Part shown: positions 1 through 7,267 of the stretch, piece after piece
How positions within the stretch are numbered: position 1 is the stretch's first letter
Layout: each line of letters opens with the position of its first letter
Source of the DNA: an uncultured Clostridia bacterium
Lineage (GTDB): Bacteria > Bacillota > Clostridia > TANB77 > CAG-508
NCBI GenBank assembly: GCA_934168305.1
Contig: CAKPNF010000007.1
Location: 1-64,000 of the forward strand
Length of the DNA stretch: 64,000 nucleotides
Reading direction: 5' to 3'
The notes under the pieces: generated by a model
Database searches by the model: none
What the model was told of the DNA's origin: nothing
The model's input: the letters and a program-made list of their open reading frames with translations, nothing else
Position numbers and translations under genes: made by a program

Positions 1-12
1 GGGCTTAACCAC
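1..12 (+). rRNA. 23S ribosomal RNA, last bases only
   Basis: The window opens with GGGCTTAACC, which matches the usual 3' end of Firmicutes 23S rRNA (GATCGAGGGCTTAACC). The 5S gene about 90 bases downstream on the same strand supports this. The exact 3' end cannot be fixed from so few bases, and the rest of the operon lies outside the window. Confidence 0.6.
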
Positions 13-103
13 AAAACGTTAAGTTAAAAACAAAGTAATCGGAACGAAAATCCTAAAACATTCATCTATGTATTTTTCAGTGTACTTATATACACATTAA
101 TTT

Positions 104-220
104 TCTAGTGATGATGACATTTAGGGTAATACCTGTTCCCATTCCGAACACAGAAGTCAAGCCTAAATGTGCCGAAAATACTTGTGGGTTACCCTGCTGG
201 GAAGATAGGTTGTCGCTAGA
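104..220 (+). rRNA. 5S ribosomal RNA
   Basis: Complete 5S rRNA of about 117 nt. The ends TCTAGTG and CGCTAGA pair to close the molecule. The internal stretch CCCATTCCGAACACAGAAGTC is the conserved 5S loop, and GGGAAGATAGG near the 3' end is also typical. It follows the 23S tail, so it is the last gene of an rRNA operon. A T-run directly after it probably ends transcription. Confidence 0.95.
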
Positions 221-232
221 TTTTTTATTTTT

Positions 233-281
233 AAAGATACCAATTAAGTATATATAATGTATATATTTAATTGATATCTTT
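233..281. terminator. AT-rich palindrome after the 5S gene
   Basis: An imperfect inverted repeat with arms of about 20 bases (AAAGATAcCAATTAA and TTAATTGaTATCTTT outer parts) around a short TAATG loop lies 12 bases after the 5S gene. It follows a first T-run. It may be a second, factor-independent terminator of the rRNA operon. Its low GC makes a strong terminator uncertain. Confidence 0.5.
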
Positions 282-358
282 ATTATATTATGCTATAATA
301 TCTAGAAAACAAAAAGATAAACAAATGTATTTTTGTAAAAAAGGAGAGAATAAAAAAC

Positions 359-922
359 ATGTCAAAAGCTATGTGGAAACCAGGAACATTCTTATACCCA
401 ATTCCAGCAGTAATGGTAAGCTGTGGAACTATGGAAAAATCCAATATTATAACAGTCGCATGGACAGGAATTATAAATACAAATCCTGCAATGGTATATA
501 TTTCTGTTAGACCAACAAGATATTCATATAATTTAATAAAAAATCAAGGAGAATTTGTAATAAATCTAACAACTAAGGATTTAGTAAAAGCAACTGACTG
601 GTGTGGAGTAAAAACAGGAGCAAAGGTTGATAAATTTAAGGAAATGAAACTTCATAAAGAAAAGGCAAACTTTGTTAAATGTCCTATGATAAAAGAAAGT
701 CCAGTATCTGTTGAATGTAAAGTAAAAGAAATAAAGGAATTAGGAAGTCATACAATGTTTATTGCAGAAGTATTGGCTATAAATAGTGACGAAAAATATA
801 TTGATGAAAAAGGAGCATTTGACATATCAAAATGCAATCTTATCTCATATGCAAATGGCGGATATTATGCCATGGGTAAAAAATTAGGAAAATTTGGCTT
901 TTCAGTTAGAAAGAAAAAATAA
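359..922 (+). CDS. Flavin reductase-like family protein
   Basis: The 187-residue protein resembles the flavin reductase-like (flavoredoxin) family, small FMN-binding split-barrel proteins. Seen in the sequence: an N-terminal PGTFLYPIPAVMVSCG segment, then TNPAMVYISVRPTRYSY and the EFVINL stretch. These match the family's conserved FMN-binding strands. In the family the flavin passes electrons to a partner or is itself reduced by NAD(P)H. The true substrate cannot be told from sequence. The ATG is preceded by AAGGAGAG at good spacing, so the start is firm. The gene stands alone between the rRNA operon and the rpmG promoter. Confidence 0.8.
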   Translation: MSKAMWKPGTFLYPIPAVMVSCGTMEKSNIITVAWTGIINTNPAMVYISVRPTRYSYNLIKNQGEFVINLTTKDLVKATDWCGVKTGAKVDKFKEMKLHKEKANFVKCPMIKESPVSVECKVKEIKELGSHTMFIAEVLAINSDEKYIDEKGAFDISKCNLISYANGGYYAMGKKLGKFGFSVRKKK

Positions 923-941
923 TTTTTTTCACGTAAATCCA

Positions 942-970
942 TTGACATAAACGGTAAAAAGTGGTAAAAT
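942..970 (+). promoter_or_regulatory. Vegetative promoter of the rpmG-secE-nusG cluster
   Basis: TTGACA, a 17-base spacer and TAAAAT form a near-consensus sigma-A promoter 83 bases before the rpmG start codon. It is the only good promoter seen ahead of the ribosomal cluster. Confidence 0.75.
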
Positions 971-978
971 ATTTTAGC

Positions 979-1001
979 GTATGTATATTACGGACATACG
1001 G
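979..1001 (+). promoter_or_regulatory. Hairpin in the rpmG leader
   Basis: CGTATGT and ACATACG form a 7-bp stem around a 9-base loop, just after the predicted transcription start. It lies about 50 bases before the rpmG start codon and has no T-run. It may be an mRNA-stabilising or regulatory leader structure. I know of no named family that it matches. Confidence 0.35.
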
Positions 1002-1052
1002 TCACATCGTTTAAAAAATAAAAAAAGTATGGTAATTCGGAGGTGTATCGAA

Positions 1053-1217
1053 ATGGCAGCAAAAGGACCAAGAGAAAATATAACATTAGAATGTACAGAA
1101 TGTAAAAGAAGAAATTATATGACTTCTAAAAATAAAAGAAATAATACTGATAGATTAGAATTAGTTAAATATTGCAAATTCTGTAAAAAACGTACAACAC
1201 ATAAAGAAACAAAATAA
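1053..1217 (+). CDS. rpmG: 50S ribosomal protein L33
   Basis: The 54-residue protein is L33 of the large ribosomal subunit. It keeps both cysteine pairs (CTEC and CKFC), so it is the zinc-binding C+ form. The open frame runs further upstream, but the ATG chosen here has CGGAGGTG eight bases before it and gives the family's usual length and N-terminus ([10 protein letters not shown]). It heads the secE-nusG-rplKA cluster, a common order in Firmicutes. Transcription most likely starts at the promoter around 942-970. Confidence 0.95.
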   Translation: MAAKGPRENITLECTECKRRNYMTSKNKRNNTDRLELVKYCKFCKKRTTHKETK

Positions 1218-1251
1218 AATATGATAAAAGCTATTTTAGGGAGGAAACAAA

Positions 1252-1581
1252 ATGGCTAAAAAAGAAGTAAAAAATAGTAAAGACAAAACAAGCTTTATGA
1301 AAAGCTTTAAGGCTGAACTGAAAAAAGTAAATTGGCCAACACCAAAACAATTATTTAATAATACAGTAGCTGTATTAACAATTGTACTTATTACAGCTGT
1401 AGTAGTATTTGTGTTAGATTTTACATTTGAGTCTTTAAATAAGCATGGAATAAATAAAATAAAAGAAGTTGTAAGTAATTCTGTTACTAATACAACAACT
1501 GAAGAAAATACTGAAAATTTAGAAAATGCTGAAACTAATAATGAAAACACAATTGAAGAAAACACAGAAAACGCAGAATAA
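1252..1581 (+). CDS. secE: Preprotein translocase subunit SecE
   Basis: SecE is the small essential membrane subunit of the SecYEG channel. The conserved ELKKVNWPTPKQL amphipathic segment (residues about 22-34) is followed by one membrane span (about residues 40-60). The protein is 109 residues, longer than the usual 60-70. The extra part is an acidic, asparagine- and glutamate-rich C-terminal tail of about 35 residues, which is low-complexity and of no recognised function. GGGAGG precedes the ATG. The position between rpmG and nusG is classical. Confidence 0.93.
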   Translation: MAKKEVKNSKDKTSFMKSFKAELKKVNWPTPKQLFNNTVAVLTIVLITAVVVFVLDFTFESLNKHGINKIKEVVSNSVTNTTTEENTENLENAETNNENTIEENTENAE

Positions 1582-1625
1582 TTGTCAAAAATGTTTGAAA
1601 TAAATATCAAAGGAGGCCTAAAATA

Positions 1626-2162
1626 ATGTCTCAAAAAGATTACGATATGAATCCAAGATGGTATGTTGTACATACATATTCAGGATATGAAAATAAAGTA
1701 AAAACAGACTTAGAGAAAACAATAAAAAATAGAGAACTAGAAGAATATTTCTTTGACATAATTGTTCCAATGGAAGAACAAATTGAAATTAAAGATGGAA
1801 AAAGAAAAACAAATTTAAAAAAGGTTTTTCCAGGATATGTTTTAATAAAAATGATAGTAACTGAAGAAACTTGGTATATAGTAAGAAATACAAGAGGTGT
1901 AACAGGTTTTGTAGGTTCTGGAACAGATCCTATTCCATTAACAGATGAAGAAATAAGAAATATGGGATTTGATGTAACAGAACTAAATGTTGACTATGAA
2001 CTTAATGAACAAGTTGAAATTATGAATGGAGCTTTTGAAGGTTTTGTAGGAACAGTTCAAGAAATTAATAAAGAAAAAAGCAAAGTAAAAGTTTTAGTTT
2101 CAATGTTTGGTAGAGAAACACCAGTAGAACTTGAGTTCTCACAAGTAAAAAAAGTTCAATAA
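1626..2162 (+). CDS. nusG: Transcription termination/antitermination factor NusG
   Basis: NusG binds RNA polymerase and couples it to ribosomes or Rho. The 178-residue protein has an N-terminal NGN domain (about residues 10-115; WYVVHTYSGYENKV and FPGYVLIKM) and a C-terminal KOW domain (about residues 125-175; MNGAFEGFVGTVQEI). A strong AAAGGAGG site precedes the ATG. It lies 44 bases after secE, as in most bacteria, and is very probably in the same transcript. Confidence 0.96.
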   Translation: MSQKDYDMNPRWYVVHTYSGYENKVKTDLEKTIKNRELEEYFFDIIVPMEEQIEIKDGKRKTNLKKVFPGYVLIKMIVTEETWYIVRNTRGVTGFVGSGTDPIPLTDEEIRNMGFDVTELNVDYELNEQVEIMNGAFEGFVGTVQEINKEKSKVKVLVSMFGRETPVELEFSQVKKVQ

Positions 2163-2191
2163 TATGAAAATTTAGAGGAGGTGCCAATAAA

Positions 2192-2620
2192 ATGGCAGAA
2201 AAAGAAATTTCAAATATAATTAAATTACAAATAGAAGCAGGAAAGGCAACACCAGCTCCACCAGTAGGGCCTGCATTAGGATCAAGTGGTGTTAACATTA
2301 TGCAATTCGTAAAAGAATTCAATGATAGAACAGCAAATCAACCTGGAATGATAATACCAGTTGTTATAACAGTTTATAAAGATAAATCTTTTGAATTTAT
2401 AACAAAAGTTCCACCAGTTGCAGTTTTAATCAAAAAATCAATAAAAATTGAAAAAGGTTCAGGAAAACCAAACAAAGATAAAGTAGCTAAAATAACTAAA
2501 GAACAAGTTAAAGCTATTGCTGAACAAAAAATGCCAGATTTAAATGCTGCATCATTAGAAACAGCAATGAGTATGGTAGAAGGTACTGCTAGATCAATGG
2601 GTGTAGTAGTTGTTGATTAA
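2192..2620 (+). CDS. rplK: 50S ribosomal protein L11
   Basis: L11 forms part of the GTPase-associated centre with 23S rRNA. The 142-residue protein has the normal length and shows the proline-rich N-terminal [10 protein letters not shown] motif, the KDKSFEF strand, and a C-terminal rRNA-binding domain ending in [20 protein letters not shown] sits before the ATG. It lies 29 bases after nusG and is the first gene of the rplKA pair. These two proteins are usually co-regulated by L1 binding to their mRNA. Confidence 0.96.
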   Translation: MAEKEISNIIKLQIEAGKATPAPPVGPALGSSGVNIMQFVKEFNDRTANQPGMIIPVVITVYKDKSFEFITKVPPVAVLIKKSIKIEKGSGKPNKDKVAKITKEQVKAIAEQKMPDLNAASLETAMSMVEGTARSMGVVVVD

Positions 2621-2673
2621 TTAGAATATTATTGTAAATATAATACAATATATTAAATAAAATAATATAAAAA

Positions 2674-2713
2674 TTGGGAGAGTAAAACTCGTTAGAACCA
2701 AAGGAGGTAAAAA
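2674..2713 (+). promoter_or_regulatory. Putative L1-binding leader before rplA
   Basis: The short TTGGGAGAGTAAAACTCGTTAG segment contains a GAG/CTC mini-stem next to conserved-looking single-stranded bases, directly before the rplA ribosome binding site. In many bacteria L1 represses its own mRNA by binding a mimic of its 23S site here. The match is by general layout only, so this is an inference. Confidence 0.35.
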
Positions 2714-3400
2714 ATGAAAAAATTAGCAAAAAGATATGCTGAAAGTTCAAAATTAGTTGAAAAAAACAAAGAATATGAAATCAAAGAAGCTTTAGATTTA
2801 ATTGAAAAAATGCCAAAAGCTAAATTTGATGAAACAGTTGAATTACATGTTAAATTAGGTGTTGATTCAAAACATGCAGACCAACAAGTTAGAGGTACAG
2901 TTGTACTTCCAAATGGTACAGGTAAAACACAAAAAGTTTTAGTATTTGCAAAAGGACCAAAAGCTGAAGAAGCTGAAAAAGCTGGAGCAGACTTTGTTGG
3001 AGCAGAAGAATTAATACCAAAAATACAAAATGAAAATTGGTTTGATTATGATGTAATAGTTGCAACACCTGATATGATGGGAGTTGTAGGTAGATTAGGT
3101 AAAGTATTAGGACCAAAAGGATTAATGCCAAACCCTAAATCTGGAACAGTTACAATGGATGTTACAAAAGCAATAAATGAAATCAAATCTGGTAAAGTTG
3201 AATACAGATTGGATAAAACAAACATTATTCACTTAGGATTTGGTAAAGTATCTTTTGGAGCAGATAAATTAGCTGAAAACTATGAAACAATAATGAATGC
3301 TATCATAAAAGCAAAACCAGCAGCAGCAAAAGGTCAATACATAAAAAGTGTATCAGTTACAACAACAATGGGACCTGGAATTTTCATTAACCAAAAATAG
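2714..3400 (+). CDS. rplA: 50S ribosomal protein L1
   Basis: L1 binds 23S rRNA at the mobile L1 stalk and can repress its own mRNA. The 228-residue protein has the full family length. It shows the [21 protein letters not shown] signature (about residues 121-141) and the C-terminal TTTMGPG strand. The AAAGGAGG site precedes the ATG. The 93-base gap after rplK carries a possible L1 target, and the L10 leader follows the gene. Confidence 0.96.
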   Translation: MKKLAKRYAESSKLVEKNKEYEIKEALDLIEKMPKAKFDETVELHVKLGVDSKHADQQVRGTVVLPNGTGKTQKVLVFAKGPKAEEAEKAGADFVGAEELIPKIQNENWFDYDVIVATPDMMGVVGRLGKVLGPKGLMPNPKSGTVTMDVTKAINEIKSGKVEYRLDKTNIIHLGFGKVSFGADKLAENYETIMNAIIKAKPAAAKGQYIKSVSVTTTMGPGIFINQK

Positions 3401-3408
3401 AATAATAA

Positions 3409-3517
3409 AGCCATAGACAGTAGGCATTAAATTAAGTCCTACCGAGGTTATAAAATAATGTGTTATATAAAAAATTAGCACTCTTTATAATCTTGGAAGG
3501 ATATAAAGAGTGTTTTT
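3409..3517 (+). promoter_or_regulatory. L10 leader with terminator-like hairpin
   Basis: The L10(L12)4 binding leader lies before rplJ. The segments GCCATAGACAGTAGG and CCTACCGAGGTTAT match the conserved kink-turn and pairing parts of the Firmicutes L10 leader. A strong hairpin follows (CACTCTTTATA and TATAAAGAGTG, 11-bp stem, 3479-3512), with a TTTTT run. This suggests that excess L10/L12 stops transcription before rplJ. The mechanism is known for the family, and its use here is inferred. Confidence 0.85.
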
Positions 3518-3558
3518 AATTTTAAAAATATATAATTCCAGGAGGTGAAATAAAAAAA

Positions 3559-4086
3559 ATGGCAAGTGAAAAAATCTTAAATCAAAAGAAAGAGGAAGTT
3601 ACAAAATTAGCAAATAAAATTAAAGAAGCTAAATTAGTGCTTTTAACAGACTACAGAGGAATAAATGTTGAAGATGTAACAGGATTAAGAGCTGACTTAA
3701 GAAAATCTAATGCTGAATATACAGTTATAAAAAATAATATAACAAGAAGAGCATTAGCTGAAGCAGGAATCGAAGGTTTAGAAGATAAATTAGTAGGACC
3801 TACAGCAGTTATAATGAGCAGTGAAGATTATTTAGAACCATCTAAAACAATTTATGAATTCACAAAAAATAATGAATATTACAAAATTAAAGGTGGAGTT
3901 ATAGACGGTAAAGTAATGACAGCTGAAGAAATAGTAACTTTAGCAAAATTACCATCAAAAGAAACATTACTATCTATGCTTGCTGGAGCATTACTTGCAA
4001 ATATTCAAAAATTTGCAGTTTCAATTGATCAAGTAAGAATTCAAAAAGAAGAAGGTTCTGCAGAAGAAACAACAGCAGAAGCTTAA
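3559..4086 (+). CDS. rplJ: 50S ribosomal protein L10
   Basis: L10 anchors the L7/L12 stalk on the ribosome. The 175-residue protein has the usual length and shows VLLTDYRGINVEDVTGLRADL near the N-terminus, VIKNNITRRAL, and a C-terminal helix region that binds L7/L12 dimers (about residues 135-165). It ends in an acidic tail. CAGGAGGTG precedes the ATG. The L10 leader upstream probably regulates this gene together with rplL. Confidence 0.96.
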   Translation: MASEKILNQKKEEVTKLANKIKEAKLVLLTDYRGINVEDVTGLRADLRKSNAEYTVIKNNITRRALAEAGIEGLEDKLVGPTAVIMSSEDYLEPSKTIYEFTKNNEYYKIKGGVIDGKVMTAEEIVTLAKLPSKETLLSMLAGALLANIQKFAVSIDQVRIQKEEGSAEETTAEA

Positions 4087-4169
4087 GTAAAATATAAATT
4101 ATTAGAGTAGCGAACTTATATCGTAAATATAGTCAAAATATGACAAAATAAAATTAGGAGGATTAAAAA

Positions 4170-4535
4170 ATGAGTAAAGAAGAAATGATTGAAGAAATCA
4201 AAAAAATGACAGTTGTAGAATTATCAGAATTAGTTAAAGCTATAGAAGAAGAATTTGGAGTATCTGCAGTAGCAGCTGCTGCACCAGCAGCTGGAGCAGT
4301 AGCAGGTGAAGCTGCTGCTGAAAAATCTTCATTCAACGTAGTATTAACAGAAGCAGGAGATCAAAAAATAAAAGTAATCAAAGTAGTTAGAGATGCTACA
4401 GGATTAGGATTAAAAGAAGCTAAAGACTTAGTAGATGGAGCACCAAAAACAGTTAAAGAAAATGTTTCTAAAGAAGAAGCAGAAGACTTAAAAGCTAAAT
4501 TTACAGAAGTTGGAGCAGTTGTAGAATTACAATAA
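4170..4535 (+). CDS. rplL: 50S ribosomal protein L7/L12
   Basis: L7/L12 is the multi-copy stalk protein that recruits translational GTPases. The 121-residue protein has an N-terminal dimerisation part, an alanine-rich hinge (about residues 34-50) and the conserved C-terminal domain with [26 protein letters not shown] precedes the ATG. In most Firmicutes rpoB and rpoC follow directly. Here a strong terminator follows and the next gene is mtnN, so RNA polymerase genes are not in this transcript. Confidence 0.97.
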   Translation: MSKEEMIEEIKKMTVVELSELVKAIEEEFGVSAVAAAAPAAGAVAGEAAAEKSSFNVVLTEAGDQKIKVIKVVRDATGLGLKEAKDLVDGAPKTVKENVSKEEAEDLKAKFTEVGAVVELQ

Positions 4536-4545
4536 TATAAACTAA

Positions 4546-4582
4546 TAAAAAGACATATTATATATAATATGTCTTTTTATTT
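4546..4582 (+). terminator. Terminator of the ribosomal protein cluster
   Basis: AAAAAGACATATTA and ATATGTCTTTTT form a stem of about 11 bp around a short AT loop, ending in a T-rich tail. It stands 10 bases after rplL and just before a new promoter, so it closes the cluster. Confidence 0.85.
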
Positions 4583-4590
4583 TTCTAATA

Positions 4591-4619
4591 TTGCATATAA
4601 ATAAATTCCGTAGTATAAT
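4591..4619 (+). promoter_or_regulatory. Promoter of mtnN
   Basis: TTGCAT, a 17-base spacer and TATAAT form a good sigma-A promoter. It lies right after the rplL terminator and 22 bases before the mtnN start codon. Confidence 0.7.
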
Positions 4620-4641
4620 AAAAAACAATGGAGGAAATAAA

Positions 4642-5337
4642 ATGAATAAAGTTGGAATAATTGTAGCAATGCAAGAAGAATTAGAAGAAATATTAAATAT
4701 AATGAATAATATAGAAGAAAAAGAAATTTATGAAATTTCTTTTATTAGCGGAAAAATTGAAGATACAGAAGTGGTAGTAGTAAAATCAGGAGTAGGAAAA
4801 GTCAATGCAGCTAGAACGACACAAATATTAATAGACAAATTAAATGTTAAAAGTGTAATAAATGTTGGATCTGCAGGAGCTTTAAATCCATTTCTAAACA
4901 TAGGAGATATAGTAATTGCAGACAAATTGATACAACATGATTTTGATATAACAGCATTTGACCATGATAAAGGATATATAACAGGAGTTGGAGATTACAT
5001 ATATAGTAATGATGAATTAGTAAAAAAATTACAAAATACAGTTAATAAAATAGAAAATAAAGCATATAAAGTAATTACAGGGGTGATTGCTTCAGGAGAT
5101 ATATTCTGTACAGATATCAATATGAAAAATAAAATTTATTCAAAGTTTAATGCAGAATGTGTTGAAATGGAAGGAGCAGCAATAGCACAGGTTTGCTATT
5201 TAGATAAAATTCCATTTGTTGTATTAAGAAGTATATCTGATTCTCCAAATGGAAATAACGCAATTGTTTTTGATGAATTTGTAAAATTAGCTTCTAAAAG
5301 ATGTGCAGAAATATTAAAAGAATTCTTAAAAAAATAG
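4642..5337 (+). CDS. mtnN: 5'-methylthioadenosine/S-adenosylhomocysteine nucleosidase
   Basis: The enzyme cleaves the adenine from methylthioadenosine and S-adenosylhomocysteine, recycling by-products of methylation and polyamine synthesis. The 231-residue protein begins KVGIIVAMQEELE and carries GSAGAL, the SGDIFC stretch, the MEGAAIAQV substrate-binding motif, and RSISDSPNG with the catalytic aspartate. The open frame extends upstream, but the ATG chosen has a GGAGG site eight bases before it and gives the family's normal N-terminus. The gene has its own promoter and no operon partner. Confidence 0.93.
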   Translation: MNKVGIIVAMQEELEEILNIMNNIEEKEIYEISFISGKIEDTEVVVVKSGVGKVNAARTTQILIDKLNVKSVINVGSAGALNPFLNIGDIVIADKLIQHDFDITAFDHDKGYITGVGDYIYSNDELVKKLQNTVNKIENKAYKVITGVIASGDIFCTDINMKNKIYSKFNAECVEMEGAAIAQVCYLDKIPFVVLRSISDSPNGNNAIVFDEFVKLASKRCAEILKEFLKK

Positions 5338-5366
5338 TATACATAAATAAAAATATGGATAAACTG

Positions 5367-5395
5367 TTGATTAAAAGGCAAAATTGTGTTATAAT
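5367..5395 (+). promoter_or_regulatory. Promoter of the small charged protein gene
   Basis: TTGATT, a 17-base spacer and TATAAT lie 65 bases before the ATG of the next gene. The leader after it holds a small AAAACTT/AAGTTTT hairpin next to the ribosome binding site. Confidence 0.65.
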
Positions 5396-5460
5396 ATAAA
5401 TAGTTTTTATTTTAAAAAGAAAAAGAGGTGAAAACTTAAAACCAAAGTTTTAAGGTAAAT

Positions 5461-5784
5461 ATGAATAATGATACAAAAACAGAAGAAATTAATATAAAAG
5501 TTGAAAATATTATAAACACATTAAAAGAGATATTAGGTAGCAATAAAAATACCAAAAGTGAAGAAGCTACAAATAGAGAGATAGAAGAAATATGTAAAGC
5601 AGAAAAAGAAACAGGAGGAACATCACATATAAAAGATTTAGTAAAAGATATAGAAACACATGAAATATCAGAAAATAAAAAAGCAAAAAAATCACGAATA
5701 CTAAAAACAAAAAATAGTTCTTCTAAAGAATTAGAAAAACAAGAACAAAACAGAGAAACAGAAAATGTTTTAGAAGATAGATGA
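5461..5784 (+). CDS. Small lysine/glutamate-rich hypothetical protein
   Basis: I do not recognise this 107-residue protein. It is highly charged (many Lys, Glu, Asn), with no membrane span and no cysteine pair motif, and reads as a disordered or coiled-coil-like chain (INIKVENIINTLKEILGS at the start). The ATG has only a weak AAGG site six bases upstream. A stronger GAGGTG lies further up but leads to an early stop. A clear promoter and terminator bracket it as a one-gene unit, which supports its being real. Confidence 0.6.
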   Translation: MNNDTKTEEINIKVENIINTLKEILGSNKNTKSEEATNREIEEICKAEKETGGTSHIKDLVKDIETHEISENKKAKKSRILKTKNSSSKELEKQEQNRETENVLEDR

Positions 5785-5794
5785 AGAGTATAAA

Positions 5795-5825
5795 TACAAG
5801 AAATTAAAATTTCTTGTATTTTAAT
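5795..5825 (+). terminator. Terminator before tRNA-Met
   Basis: ATACAAGAAAT and ATTTCTTGTAT form an 11-bp stem with a short loop, followed by TTTTAAT. It lies between the small charged protein gene and the tRNA promoter. Confidence 0.75.
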
Positions 5826-5826
5826 C

Positions 5827-5855
5827 TTGACAAAACATAAAACACAAGGTATAAT
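5827..5855 (+). promoter_or_regulatory. Consensus promoter of tRNA-Met
   Basis: TTGACA, a 17-base spacer and TATAAT form a perfect sigma-A consensus, 20 bases before the tRNA 5' end. Confidence 0.85.
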
Positions 5856-5874
5856 AAATATCGCAATTACATAT

Positions 5875-5951
5875 GGCGAAGTAGCTCAGTTGGCTAGAGC
5901 ATCCGGTTCATACCCGGCAGGTCGAGAGTTCGAATCTCCCCTTCGCTACCA
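5875..5951 (+). tRNA. tRNA-Met (CAT), elongator type, CCA encoded
   Basis: The cloverleaf has acceptor GGCGAAG/CTTCGCT, D-arm GCTC/GAGC, anticodon loop TTCATAC and a TTCGAAT T-loop, with CCA encoded. The loop and flanks resemble the elongator tRNA-Met of Bacillus. There is no initiator-type C1-A72 pair or GGG/CCC anticodon stem. Three irregular pairs are seen: G1-T72, T27-C43 and A50-C64. Confidence 0.9.
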
Positions 5952-5960
5952 AAAAATAAA

Positions 5961-5999
5961 AAAGTACAAGTATAAAAAATAAAACTTGTACTTTTTATT
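5961..5999 (+). terminator. Terminator of tRNA-Met
   Basis: AAAGTACAAGT and ACTTGTACTTT form an 11-bp stem around a 12-base A-rich loop, followed by TTATTTTT. It lies 10 bases after the tRNA. Confidence 0.85.
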
Positions 6000-6021
6000 T
6001 TTAATTAAATTATTACATATA

Positions 6022-6211
6022 AAAAATCCCCGCCTTAGCCGTAAGATGTCTTGAATTTTTAAGGACCTGCTCCTAAAAACAGGTGGGTGCCTACCAAAAT
6101 ACTCATGGGCTTCTTACATAAAATGCAAGCATGCACGCCATATCTTGAGATTGGCTCCTCTTACAAACTTGTAGGTTCTAAAAATTCTGTCTACACGCAC
6201 TATGCAGGGTA
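6022..6211 (-). ncRNA. ssrS: Probable 6S RNA
   Basis: On the minus strand about 190 bases form one long rod-like hairpin with few coding features. CCCTGC near the 5' end pairs with GCGGGG at the 3' end. GAATTTTTA pairs with TAAAAATTC further in, and GGCGTGCATGC and GGTAGGCACCCACC lie in the distal half. A T-run follows the 3' end. The size, end-pairing and motifs fit Firmicutes 6S RNA, which binds and inhibits housekeeping RNA polymerase. The family is assigned from memory of these motifs; a covariance-model search would settle it. Confidence 0.7.
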
Positions 6212-6428
6212 AATTAATAACTTATTTAATTTAATAATCTTATTAGATTATCTATAGTTTAACATATATAAATATAACTTTCAAATAATAAAATAACCTA
6301 GAAAAATGATTAAGCATTATTTATATAATTTTATCTCATTTTAATTAAATTATTCTCATTTTATTAAATTTTTTATAATTTGATTAGTAATAAAGTTTAT
6401 GATAAAATAAAGCAAATTGAGTCAAAAT

Positions 6429-7140
6429 TTAATCTTTAAATTCTTTACCTAATTTACTAATCGCTTTAGTTTCAATTCTTGAAACATAACTACGAGAAAT
6501 TCCCATCATTTCTGCAATTTCATGTTGAGTTTTAGGTTTATGACCATCTAAACCAAATCTTAATTCTATAATTGTTTTTTCTCTATCTTTTAAAACTTCT
6601 CCAATTTTTTTATATAATTTTTTAATTTTCATTTTTAAATCAACTTCATCTTCAATATTTCTATCATCATTTTCCAAAACTTCTTGTAAAGTAACAACAT
6701 TATCGTCTTTATCTTTGCCAATAGGCTCATTTAAATATACTTCAGCATTTAGCTTTTTTGTAGAACGGAGATACATTAAAATTTCATTATCAATGCATCT
6801 AGAAACATAAGTACTTAATTTAGAACCCTTATCAACATTAAAAGTATTTATACCTTTAATTAATCCAATAGTTCCAATTGAAATCAAATCATCTTGATCA
6901 ACTTTTGTATTTGAATATTTTTTTACAACATGTGCAACTAATCTTAAGTTTCTCTCTATTAAAACATTTCTAGCTTCCTCATCACCATTTTTCATTTGTT
7001 TCAAATATATCTTTTCTTCTTCACTTGTTAATGGTTCAGGAAATAGATTACTTCCAGATATATATCCGCACAACAAATACTGCAGATTTTAAAAAATGAA
7101 TAAAACCAAAAAATCCAATACTACAAAGTGCTTGTAACAT
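6429..7140 (-). CDS. sigK: Sporulation sigma factor SigK, read through an apparent +1 frameshift
   Basis: SigK directs late mother-cell transcription in sporulation. From residue about 25 onward the protein is intact: GYISGSNLFPEPL, region 2 with LIERNLRLVAHVVKKY and DLISIGTIGLIKG, and region 4 with HEIAEMMGISRSYVSRIE. The best start is the ATG at 7140-7138, with GGAGGTG before it. It encodes a hydrophobic pro-sequence (MLQALCSIGFFGFIHFLKSA) as in pro-SigK. That frame stops six codons after a CGG codon at 7068-7066. Skipping the C there joins the two parts as VFVV-GYISG, just as in homologues. The only alternative start, TTG at 7076, has no ribosome binding site and would remove the pro-sequence. 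It may be recoding, a mutation or a base error. No skin-type insertion is seen. Confidence 0.85.
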
Positions 7141-7267
7141 AAATGCACCTCCAAAATCTAATATATCAAATTATATGTAAGATATTAAAAAAAGTGCATG
7201 ACCAAAAAAATTTTAATTTGGTAATAATAAATAAAAAAATACCAATAATATATTATGGAGGAAAAGT

